Source: Clostridia bacterium (GTDB lineage: Bacteria > Bacillota > Clostridia > Christensenellales > Borkfalkiaceae). Taken from it: 11,216 nucleotides of DNA. The notes under the pieces were generated by a model. It was not told where the DNA came from and ran no database searches. It saw only the letters and a program-made list of their open reading frames with translations. Shown piece by piece: positions 1 through 6,031 of this stretch (position 1 is its first letter; every line of letters begins with the position of its first letter). The translations under genes and the position numbers were made by a program. The stretch lies in the NCBI GenBank assembly GCA_017648525.1, contig JAGCIP010000170.1, forward strand, positions 1 through 11,216, read 5' to 3'.

Positions 1-791
1 TCGTCGTTTTCATCAATAAGGAAACTCAAATATCTCGTATTGAAGATAGTTGCAAATTGATCTAACACGTTCTTTCTTGCCTTACCTTCTACGGGTACGT
101 ATCCGTCTAAATGCCCGTACGCTTCGTTAAGCGTATCAAACATTTTATCCCCGTATTTGCTTATAATCTCTTTGACTGACATTGTATCAGCAATTTCTTT
201 AACTTTTAAGCGGTCTTTTAATCTATCGACAAGTCGGGTAATTCGTTCATACGGCTCGGTGGGAATCTTGAAATCACGCTCACTCCAAACCGATTCGGTT
301 TCATAACCGAGTTTCTCTAAGTTTTGATGAAAGTAGGGATATGAATAGTTGGTTGCATAAGTCGAACGTTTATCAAAACCAAAGGTTAACATACCTTCTC
401 TATCAGTATCGTTAAATCCCCACGGCCCGTGCATTATTTCCATACCGTTCTCTAATCCAAAGTTCTCAACCGCACCTAAAAGAGCCTTGAAAACTTCTAT
501 ATCGTTTATACATTCAAAGCGAGAGAAACGAACGTATTTTTTTCCTGACAATTCGTTCTCTTTTGCGTTTATAAGCCCTGCAATTCTACCAACGAGTTTG
601 CCGTCCTTATAACACAAAAAGGCTTTTAGTTTATTTTTGTTCAAACTAAAATTCTTTTTTGGATTAAAAGTATCAACTTCGTCACTTCTTAAACTTGGCA
701 CGTAATACGGACAATCTTTGTAAAGATGCACGGGGTATTTCGCAAAAACAGCAATATCTCTTTTCGTTTTTACTTCTCTTATTTCTATCAT
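1..791 (-). CDS. GNAT-like N-acetyltransferase-family protein (3' end off the window)
   Basis: The frame is open from an ATG at 791-789 to the left edge: 263 complete codons without a stop, C-terminus missing. It starts MIEIREVKTKRD and has the look of a clostridial family of roughly 370-380 residues usually labelled GNAT-like or hypothetical. Recognisable stretches are the N-terminal Y-K-D-C-P-Y-Y-V-P-S-L (24-34), the FNPKKN segment (42-47), a beta-strand/turn YKDGKLVGRIAGLIN (61-75) resembling the acetyl-CoA-side core of GNAT folds, and HGPWGFNDTDREGM (121-134), typical of this family. The acyl acceptor is unknown. The ribosome binding site is weak (a GGGAAAAG stretch just before the ATG). 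It has its own promoter upstream and lies beyond a terminator, so it is probably a separate transcription unit. The family recognition is from memory of similar proteins; the chemical role is inference. Confidence 0.7.
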   Translation of the reverse strand, partial: MIEIREVKTKRDIAVFAKYPVHLYKDCPYYVPSLRSDEVDTFNPKKNFSLNKNKLKAFLCYKDGKLVGRIAGLINAKENELSGKKYVRFSRFECINDIEVFKALLGAVENFGLENGMEIMHGPWGFNDTDREGMLTFGFDKRSTYATNYSYPYFHQNLEKLGYETESVWSERDFKIPTEPYERITRLVDRLKDRLKVKEIADTMSVKEIISKYGDKMFDTLNEAYGHLDGYVPVEGKARKNVLDQFATIFNTRYLSFLIDEND

Positions 792-867
792 AAACTTTTC
801 CCAAGTCTTAAATTGAATTTATGCAATTATACATACAAAAATTCAACTAAACTTCAACTATGAATAG

Positions 868-897
868 ATTTTATCACAAAATATTCTAAAAAGTCAA
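868..897 (-). promoter_or_regulatory. Sigma-A-like promoter for the GNAT-like gene
   Basis: On the minus strand TTGACT (897-892) is followed after 18 nt by TAAAAT (873-868), matching TTGACA/TATAAT at five of six positions each. It lies between the terminator at 907-934 and the ATG at 791. A second possible -10, TATAAT at 831-826, lies closer to the gene, but its best -35 (TTGAAG) is 20 nt away, so I favour the upstream one. Confidence 0.55.
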
Positions 898-906
898 TTA
901 AAAATA

Positions 907-934
907 AAAAATCTTCGATTTAACGAAGATTTTT
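907..934 (-). terminator. Intrinsic terminator after the 44-residue gene
   Basis: An 11-bp perfect stem, AAAAATCTTCG (907-917) with CGAAGATTTTT (924-934), encloses a 6-nt loop. Read on the minus strand it begins 10 nt after the stop codon of the small gene at 945-1079 and runs into a TTTTTTATTTTT tract, as a rho-independent terminator should. The stem is AT-rich, so efficiency may be moderate. Confidence 0.7.
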
Positions 935-944
935 GTTTGAAAAT

Positions 945-1079
945 TTATTTCCCGCCCATTTCTTTTTTTTGCGTTTGCTCAATAAGTTGCGGTGGACGCT
1001 CGTCTTTAAGCGCCATTATATATGCGCCGTATTGTTCGTCCGTTAATTTTATTACTTTGTTCTTTTTCTTTTTAGCCAT
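945..1079 (-). CDS. Small lysine-rich protein, 44 residues, unknown function
   Basis: An ATG at 1079-1077 is preceded by an almost ideal Shine-Dalgarno, GGAGGG, 5 nt upstream. The 44-codon frame ends at TAA (947-945) and is followed 10 nt later by an intrinsic terminator. The product starts MAKKKKNKVIKLTDEQYGAY and ends in QKKEMGGK: a strongly basic N-terminus, then a mixed helix-prone segment. No signal peptide or membrane segment is seen. Ribosome binding site, ORF and terminator together make this a real gene rather than chance, although it is below usual length cutoffs. It lies 61 nt after the HEAT-like gene. I see no convincing own promoter in the gap, only a TATAGT at 1135-1130 without a good -35, so it may be the last gene of the hslO operon. 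The basic tail suggests nucleic acid or ribosome contact, but that is only inference. I do not recognise the family. Confidence 0.72.
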   Translation of the reverse strand: MAKKKKNKVIKLTDEQYGAYIMALKDERPPQLIEQTQKKEMGGK

Positions 1080-1140
1080 AATTCCCTCCAAATGGATAAG
1101 AATATTATTAGCCTTGATTTGATTTTTATACTATAATCGC

Positions 1141-1956
1141 TTATTTCCCTGCGTTTTTAATTTTCTTGTAAGTTTTATCAGCAGAAAAATCTCTTTCTTT
1201 ATCGTACTTTCCACCAAGCGCTTCAATGGCAAACCTTAACTCTTCAAAATCAGCGTAACTAATTTTCTCCCTTTCAATAGAGGCAAGTAAGAACGGCAAA
1301 GCACGCTCGTCGCCATATTTAGCAAGGTAACCTGCATATAGCGGAACGTTGTCTTGATGTTTTGCAAATTCGGCAACTAAAATATCAAAAACTCTTTCGT
1401 CCCCCTTGCACTCTGCTAAAATTTCCGTCAAGTAATCTTTCACCGTTTGGTCGGCGTCGCTAAACGCCAAAAGCACGTCTTCTTTAACATCTTCACTAAT
1501 CATTTTAAGTTGCTCGGTTGCAAGTTCTTTTATAGGCAGAGAGTAATCCCAAGTAATAAACTCTAAATAGCGTTTTTTAATAAGTTTAGAATTCAACTCA
1601 CCTAAAATATTCATAAGATAAAGTATAAATTCTTCGTCGTTTTCACCGTCTAACGCACCGACTAATTCTTTCTCGTTTTTTTGGTCGGTAAGCGCTTCGC
1701 ACAAGAAATCCGAAACGGAAACTTCTTTTTCTAAATGCTTTTTTAAGCACTCCAAAAGTTCCGCACAAGTAAACGCCTTGTAATATTCATTAGGGCTTTT
1801 TCCATCTAATTCTTTTAACTTAACGTCGCCAAACTCCAAATAAAGTTTGGGTATATTATTTTCTATTTCTTCAGGTTTTACCTTTCCTATATTACCGTAA
1901 ACGTAATCGGAAATATATTTATCGAACAACTGGTCAACGTCTATAATTTTAATCAT
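1141..1956 (-). CDS. HEAT-like-repeat protein, 271 residues
   Basis: This is an acidic, soluble, all-helical protein. The start at ATG 1956-1954 is chosen because AAGGAG (1968-1963) lies 6 nt upstream; an in-frame TTG at 1971, which would add five residues, would have to use that same AAGGAG as coding sequence. From about residue 140 to 250 the protein has repeating helical pairs of the HEAT/PBS-lyase type, clearest in KGDERVFDILVAEF (184-197) and YGDERALPFLLASIE (214-228), with the GDER turn recurring 30 residues apart. The N-terminal 130 residues are helical without a motif I know. HEAT arrays are protein-protein scaffolds; no catalytic residues are apparent. The gene begins 1 nt after the TPR gene's stop codon, so the two are almost certainly co-translated and their products may act together. 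The exact function is unknown. Confidence 0.75.
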   Translation of the reverse strand: MIKIIDVDQLFDKYISDYVYGNIGKVKPEEIENNIPKLYLEFGDVKLKELDGKSPNEYYKAFTCAELLECLKKHLEKEVSVSDFLCEALTDQKNEKELVGALDGENDEEFILYLMNILGELNSKLIKKRYLEFITWDYSLPIKELATEQLKMISEDVKEDVLLAFSDADQTVKDYLTEILAECKGDERVFDILVAEFAKHQDNVPLYAGYLAKYGDERALPFLLASIEREKISYADFEELRFAIEALGGKYDKERDFSADKTYKKIKNAGK

Positions 1957-1957
1957 A

Positions 1958-3631
1958 TTATTCTCCTTCAATAAGCGATTTTAATAGGTTTAATTTTTCT
2001 TTTTGCACAGTAAAAAGTTGCATAACCGCAACGTCGGTATCAAACCGTTTTAAATTGCTAACCGATAGCATTAGCGCTCCTAATTCTTCGTTAGTAACGT
2101 CAGCGTCTGTTATTTTACCTTTAAGCGACGCATAAACTTTATCACACGCCTTGGCTATTTGGTCCAAATCTTCCACGTCGTGAAATATGACGCGAGAAAC
2201 GCAAAGGGCGTAAGAAGAAAGATACAACCAACCGTCGTTAAATTTTTCACACGCTAATTTTTTAGGCTTAAATTTAAGGTAAAAACTACCCGCAACCACA
2301 CCAAATTTGGATTTTTCACCCTTTATGATAAGAGCATAAAGTAACAACCTTTTAAGTTCTTCACCACCTTCTGGGTCAATCATTGTTTCAAGCATTAAAT
2401 TTCGACAATAAGCGTTATATACGGTAGAGAGAATATAAACGCAATCTCTCATTAACGTCGTATCGTTACCCAAAAGCCCCCACTTTATTATCTTTTTTGT
2501 TTGGGGGTTTTTTAACGCCGTTTGCAAAGTTTCAGGCGCTTTTACAAGTTCTTTTATCTTTTTCACCCATTTGCGAGAAATCCTTGTAGGCACTTCTTTA
2601 ACGTACTTAAACGGCAATAAATTTAATTCGTCCGTCCCACCGTTTTTCAGTAAAGCCACGTAATCTAAATGCAATTTTATCGCCACGTCGTCAGGGTTTA
2701 TTCTATATGCTTTTAAGAGTTCTTCTTCCGCACGCTCAAAATTACCAATATTAGCAAGGCTTAATCCGTAAAAAAACCGCATAACGTGTTCGTATGGGCG
2801 TTCTTCTAAAATATCTTCAAGGCACTCTTTTACCGTTAAATGGTCTTCTCTCTCGATTGCACAAGTAGCAATCTTATAACACTCTCCGTGTCCGCCTTTT
2901 CTATTTAAAAGCGCCTTTTGATAATAAAAATTGCTATTATCGTAATCTTCTTTCATTTCATAAACGGTGGAAAGATTACAATAAGCCGTAACGTTTTCGC
3001 CGTGCATAACAAGAGATTTTCTGCACGTTTCTTCCGCCTTGTCTAAATTATCGCTCATAAAGTAGCAAACGGCTAAATCGCCTGCCGTATCTTCATCAAC
3101 ACAAGGCTCTGGGATTGATTCTAACACCTTAATAGCATCTTCAAAAGCGCCCACGGAAAGGGCACGTTTAGCACGCTTTTTTTCAAACGAAAAATCCGCG
3201 CGGTCAAAAGGATAAACTATTTTATAGGCAGATTTCTTCAATTCTTCGCCCGAGAAAAAATCTAAGATTTCTTGGCTAAGCCCTTGCTTATTTATATAGC
3301 CGTCTACCGTGAGTTTTTGATGAAAATAATAACTAGACGCCCAAAAATTATCCAAATAAAAATAGTTAATGGCAAGTTCTTCGTATGCTATAGAAACCTT
3401 GTCTTTCGGGGCTTTATCCATATAAATAAACCAGTATTTATTTGACAATTCAAGCAAATTCATATCGGCGTATAAATCGGCTAAATCCATAATAACGTCA
3501 AGGTTTTGCGACAAACTTTTTGCCGAAAGTAAAAACTCTAGCGCACGTGAAAAATCTTCTTTTTCCACACACTCTTCGGCAAGTTTTCTATACCTTAAAG
3601 CGTTTTTTTCAAAAAGTAAAACTTTATCCAT
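1958..3631 (-). CDS. Tetratricopeptide-repeat (TPR) protein, 557 residues
   Basis: This is a cytoplasmic helical-repeat protein with no signal peptide or membrane segment. TPR-like units are visible at about 14-47 (LAEECVEKEDFSRALEFLLSA), 150-175 (KRALSVGAFEDAIKVLESI), 182-210 (LAVCYFMSDNLDKAEETC), 214-247 (NLSTVYEMKEDYDNSNFYYQKAL) and 284-317 (YGLSLANIGNFERAEEELLKAY, followed by the characteristic INPDD). The C-terminal 230 residues (about 330-557) are helical but not TPR-like and contain several cysteines; I do not recognise that domain. TPRs bind peptides and often chaperones. The ATG lies 2 nt after the hslO stop with only a weak Shine-Dalgarno, so translation probably depends on ribosomes finishing hslO. 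The next gene follows after 1 nt. A partnership with Hsp33 is inference from context, not shown by sequence. Confidence 0.82.
   Translation of the reverse strand: MDKVLLFEKNALRYRKLAEECVEKEDFSRALEFLLSAKSLSQNLDVIMDLADLYADMNLLELSNKYWFIYMDKAPKDKVSIAYEELAINYFYLDNFWASSYYFHQKLTVDGYINKQGLSQEILDFFSGEELKKSAYKIVYPFDRADFSFEKKRAKRALSVGAFEDAIKVLESIPEPCVDEDTAGDLAVCYFMSDNLDKAEETCRKSLVMHGENVTAYCNLSTVYEMKEDYDNSNFYYQKALLNRKGGHGECYKIATCAIEREDHLTVKECLEDILEERPYEHVMRFFYGLSLANIGNFERAEEELLKAYRINPDDVAIKLHLDYVALLKNGGTDELNLLPFKYVKEVPTRISRKWVKKIKELVKAPETLQTALKNPQTKKIIKWGLLGNDTTLMRDCVYILSTVYNAYCRNLMLETMIDPEGGEELKRLLLYALIIKGEKSKFGVVAGSFYLKFKPKKLACEKFNDGWLYLSSYALCVSRVIFHDVEDLDQIAKACDKVYASLKGKITDADVTNEELGALMLSVSNLKRFDTDVAVMQLFTVQKEKLNLLKSLIEGE
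1963..1968 (-). promoter_or_regulatory. Ribosome binding site fixing the start of the HEAT-like gene
   Basis: AAGGAG on the minus strand lies inside the last codons of the TPR gene (ATT-GAA-GGA-GAA-TAA), 6 nt before the ATG at 1956. It decides against the upstream TTG at 1971 and shows that the two genes are arranged for translational coupling. Confidence 0.75.
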
Positions 3632-3633
3632 AA

Positions 3634-4491
3634 TTAAGCAAAAAACCCGTCCACGTCCTTTTCGTCAAAATAATATTCGTTATCGCAAAACTGACAATCA
3701 ACCTTGATTTTCCCTTCCTTTTTTATTATATCGTAAAGTTCGTCTTTGCCTAAAGAAATCAAAACTTTTTCTATATAATCTCTACTGCAAAGGCACTTAT
3801 ATTCTGGGTGATATTCGTTGTATTCTATATCGCCAAAATATTTTTTTAGCACACCTTCCGCCCCTATCTCTTGAATAAGCGAAGAAAGGTTTTTAAGTTG
3901 CCCCGCTATTTCTTCCGCTTTAATTAACGCATATTCTTTTGCACCTGGTAAGGCTTGCATTATAACCCCTCCAGCACCCACGCATTTACAATCCGTGCCG
4001 ATTTTAACACCCAAAGCAATAGCCGTTGGTTGTTGCTCGCTAAATGCGTAATAAGCGGCAAAATCTTCGGCAATCTCTCCAGACACCAACTCGCAACTGC
4101 CAGAATATGGTTCTTTAAGCCCCATACTGCGAATAACCGTAAGCCTACCTTCTCTACCAACAACACCGCCGACGTCTAACTTTCCGTCTAAACGCAAAGG
4201 CAAATCCACTTGCGGATTATCGATAAATCCACGCATATTAAGGTCACCGTTACCGCAAACGGTAATTTTTCCACCCGCACCGTTACCCGATATTGTTACC
4301 GAAAGTTTGTCTGAAACGTTTTTTAAGTTGGACGACATAAAGGTACACGCCGTTAGCGTTCTACCTAGCGCAGCGGCGCAAACAGGCGAAAGTTTGTGTA
4401 TTTCTATCGCACGATTCACCATCTCTGTCGTATCTAAGACCGACAAGGTTATTTGATTGTCAAAAACTATGGTTTTTAGTAATTTATTCAT
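3634..4491 (-). CDS. hslO: Hsp33 redox-regulated chaperone
   Basis: Hsp33 is a cytosolic holdase that is inactive while four C-terminal cysteines hold zinc. On oxidation with partial unfolding it forms disulfides, unfolds its switch region and binds aggregating proteins. The 285-residue length is normal. The N-terminal core shows the family stretches KLSPVCAAALGRTLTA (33-48), SGNGAGGKI (68-76), VRGFIDNP-like MRGFIDNP (86-93) and VGREGRLTVIRSMGLKEPYSG (111-131). The zinc site is complete: C233-x-C235 (KCLCS) and C266-x-x-C269 (CQFC), separated by 30 residues. Start at ATG 4491-4489; an AGGG about 10 nt upstream is a modest ribosome binding site. It follows the DUF624 membrane gene after 60 nt containing hairpins, and leads directly into the TPR gene. 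Presence of Hsp33 suggests exposure to oxidants or bleach-like stress. Confidence 0.96.
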   Translation of the reverse strand: MNKLLKTIVFDNQITLSVLDTTEMVNRAIEIHKLSPVCAAALGRTLTACTFMSSNLKNVSDKLSVTISGNGAGGKITVCGNGDLNMRGFIDNPQVDLPLRLDGKLDVGGVVGREGRLTVIRSMGLKEPYSGSCELVSGEIAEDFAAYYAFSEQQPTAIALGVKIGTDCKCVGAGGVIMQALPGAKEYALIKAEEIAGQLKNLSSLIQEIGAEGVLKKYFGDIEYNEYHPEYKCLCSRDYIEKVLISLGKDELYDIIKKEGKIKVDCQFCDNEYYFDEKDVDGFFA

Positions 4492-4520
4492 AACTTTTTA
4501 AGCCCTTTTTAATTTAAAGA

Positions 4521-4549
4521 CGCCTTGGAAAACCAAAGCGCCTTTGGCG
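4521..4549 (-). other. Overlapping hairpins between the DUF624 gene and hslO
   Basis: In this 60-nt gap, on the minus strand, CGCTTTGG (4540-4533) can pair with CCAAGGCG (4528-4521) across a four-T loop, with one G-T wobble. The segment just before it, CGCCAAAGGCG (4549-4539), can form its own 4-bp stem, and CCAAAG (4547-4542) can instead pair with CTTTGG (4538-4533). The alternatives compete for the same bases. No strong U-tract follows, so I do not call a terminator. It may be a partial attenuator, a processing site or an mRNA stabiliser setting hslO level relative to the membrane protein. Confidence 0.4.
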
Positions 4550-4551
4550 GT

Positions 4552-5826
4552 TTATTCTTTATTTCTTTTAGAAAGTTCTTTCTTTGCCTTTTCAATACGT
4601 TTTTGCCTTTCTTCTTTCTCTTTTTCAAGTTCTTTTTCCATTTCCGTCGGTTGGAATTCAGGGTCGTCTTTATGTTCTTGAACGTATTTTTCGTGGTCTT
4701 CGTAAATAGCCTTTTTACTTGCATTTAATTTTTCTATATCGCTACGGTTAAACGAAGTAGGCAATTCGGCAATGGTAAGTTCGTCGTCAGTTATAGGTTT
4801 AATGGGTTTAGATGCAAGAGAACTGCGCCCCGTGAGAGCAAGTTGCTCTCTATATTGCTTGAGCGCACCCGAATCACTTTCTTTAACCTTTTCGTAAATA
4901 CCCCTATTCTTTTGAGCGCCCGGAACTTTATCGTTGATAAATTTATCGTATCCCCAGTGACAGAAATCCGTCCAAACAAGTAAGGGCAACGAAAGTCCCA
5001 TCACCATAACCGCTATTATGCCTAAACCCATAAAGAACGAGCCTAACATCAGCAATATAAACGGAATTGCACCAAGAGCAAAGAAGAATACGTTTTGCGG
5101 ACATAAGCCAACGGTAAACAAAAACGAATTTCTTAGAAGTTGCGTAAATTTAAGGTCATAAGTAACACACATAGCAATCATGTGCATTGTCATAATGCTA
5201 AAAAGAGCAAGTATTAAGTAAGAAAATACTTCTAAAATAGTCAACAACCACTTAAAACTTGGGTTAAACGCAGAAAGATAACCAATCATGCCCACTGCTG
5301 AAATAATTAGATAGAAAACTAACGAGTAGAGTAACGCAATAGTAAGCATAGGTCTGATATTTTGCTTTATGCCTCGCCAAAAGTCGTTAGAAACGAAAAT
5401 ACCTTCCGTCCAAACCATATTACGGATAACGTAAGCCCCGCCAGCAACACCTACTGATGCTATCATTGCAACGATAGGCAAGAACAAATACATCATTGTA
5501 TCTACGGTAAATGTGATATTTTCCGCATAGCCAGTCATACTGGGTAAGGATTGAAAGCCAACGCCGAAAGGTTGATTGAAAGGATAAGACGCACCGAAAT
5601 TCATAAGCGCCACGTATCTAAAAAACAACAATGCAAAAAGCGGAATAAAAAATAATAGCATAAGAATATTCAATATGAAAAGTTTGCCAAATCTTCCCTT
5701 GAAAATATCCCAAAACAATTCCCATCTATTAGACGGCAATGACGCTCTTGCATATCCTTCGGATTTTTCTCTGCCAACTATAAGGCGGTTAATTAAGCCA
5801 CCGTTTTTCTTTTTATTACCAGCCAT
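4552..5826 (-). CDS. DUF624/YesL-like six-helix membrane protein with charged tail
   Basis: Integral inner-membrane protein, 424 residues, starting MAGNKKKNGG with a ribosome binding site GGAG 8 nt upstream. The start of the conserved part, NRWELFWDIFKGRFGKLFILNILMLLF (33-59), fits the YesL/DUF624 family, whose members often lie near sugar-transport or cell-envelope genes and have no assigned activity. Hydrophobic segments lie at about 48-70, 111-132, 159-183, 192-218, 238-262 and 264-285. WTDFCHWGYDKF (285-296) closes the membrane part. Residues about 300-424 form a hydrophilic tail ending in a lysine/glutamate-rich, probably coiled-coil stretch (395-424). This tail is longer than in typical YesL proteins (about 200 residues) and is presumably cytoplasmic by charge. 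It is the first gene of the minus-strand run leading to hslO, with its own promoter divergent from asd. Function unknown. Confidence 0.75.
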   Translation of the reverse strand: MAGNKKKNGGLINRLIVGREKSEGYARASLPSNRWELFWDIFKGRFGKLFILNILMLLFFIPLFALLFFRYVALMNFGASYPFNQPFGVGFQSLPSMTGYAENITFTVDTMMYLFLPIVAMIASVGVAGGAYVIRNMVWTEGIFVSNDFWRGIKQNIRPMLTIALLYSLVFYLIISAVGMIGYLSAFNPSFKWLLTILEVFSYLILALFSIMTMHMIAMCVTYDLKFTQLLRNSFLFTVGLCPQNVFFFALGAIPFILLMLGSFFMGLGIIAVMVMGLSLPLLVWTDFCHWGYDKFINDKVPGAQKNRGIYEKVKESDSGALKQYREQLALTGRSSLASKPIKPITDDELTIAELPTSFNRSDIEKLNASKKAIYEDHEKYVQEHKDDPEFQPTEMEKELEKEKEERQKRIEKAKKELSKRNKE

Positions 5827-5848
5827 TTCTATCTCCGCAAAAATTTCT

Positions 5849-5866
5849 AAAGCACAGCTGTGCTAA
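5849..5866. repeat. Near-palindromic 18-bp operator-like repeat, copy 1
   Basis: AAAGCACAGCTGTGCTAA contains a perfect 14-bp palindrome (5851-5864). It lies in the leader of the DUF624 gene, 22 bp upstream of its ATG. It matches copy 2 (5890-5907) at 14 of 18 positions in the same orientation, exactly 41 bp away. It may be a repressor site or an RNA hairpin (5-bp stem) near the ribosome binding site. Confidence 0.5.
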
Positions 5867-5889
5867 CGTTTTGGTGTTAAAACGCACTC

Positions 5890-5907
5890 AAAGCACGTTT
5901 GCGCTAA
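5890..5907. repeat. Near-palindromic 18-bp operator-like repeat, copy 2
   Basis: AAAGCACGTTTGCGCTAA shares the flanks AAAGCAC and GCTAA with copy 1 and keeps an imperfect dyad (AGC...GCT). It covers the expected transcription start of the DUF624 promoter (about 5905), a position where a bound repressor would block initiation. Confidence 0.45.
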
Positions 5908-5911
5908 TATA

Positions 5912-5940
5912 ATAATATACTAAATTTAAATATTTTACAA
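5912..5940 (-). promoter_or_regulatory. Promoter of the DUF624-hslO-TPR-HEAT run
   Basis: On the minus strand TTGTAA (5940-5935), a 17-nt spacer and TATTAT (5917-5912) form a good sigma-A-like promoter. Transcription should start near 5905, giving a leader of about 80 nt that contains the two 18-bp repeats and several alternative short stems (AAAACG at 5879-5884 can pair with CGTTTT at 5867-5872 or CGTTT at 5896-5900). Confidence 0.6.
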
Positions 5941-5968
5941 ATAAAATCGGGTATCAGTCGAAAAAAAC

Positions 5969-5997
5969 TTTACTTTTTTGTTAAGGTTTGCTAAACT
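5969..5997 (+). promoter_or_regulatory. Promoter of the asd-dapA-dapB-yggS-sepF operon
   Basis: TTTACT (5969-5974), a 17-nt spacer and TAAACT (5992-5997) match four of six positions each. TGC directly before the -10 makes it an extended -10 type, which would compensate. The start would be near 6004, leaving a leader of under 30 nt. That is too short for a lysine (L-box) riboswitch. Confidence 0.5.
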
Positions 5998-6016
5998 ATG
6001 CATATATTACGTCATT

Positions 6017-6021
6017 AGGAG
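6017..6021 (+). promoter_or_regulatory. Ribosome binding site fixing the asd start
   Basis: AGGAG lies 10 nt before ATG 6032. The in-frame alternative start at 5978 lies inside the promoter spacer and would add 18 unrelated residues before the conserved MKKYNVAVVGATG, so 6032 is the real start. Confidence 0.7.
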
Positions 6022-6031
6022 AACTTATACA

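Noticed and set aside
937..1122. Plus-strand 61-residue ORF with a hydrophobic end
   Set aside because: It is the antisense shadow of the 44-residue minus-strand gene, which has a strong ribosome binding site and terminator; this ORF has neither.
1141..1971. Longer form of the HEAT-like protein starting MKENNM
   Set aside because: The start would be TTG and its first codons are the AAGGAG ribosome binding site of the ATG at 1956.
3955..4179. Plus- and minus-strand out-of-frame ORFs inside hslO
   Set aside because: They lie wholly within a clear hslO frame and have no ribosome binding site or family resemblance.
5978..6031. Upstream extension of asd by 18 residues
   Set aside because: It starts inside the promoter spacer at a non-ATG codon; AGGAG at 6017-6021 and the family N-terminus fit ATG 6032.
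5941..6031. Lysine (L-box) riboswitch before the asd-dapA-dapB operon
   Set aside because: The leader after the predicted start is under 30 nt, and even the whole intergenic space lacks the roughly 170-nt L-box fold.
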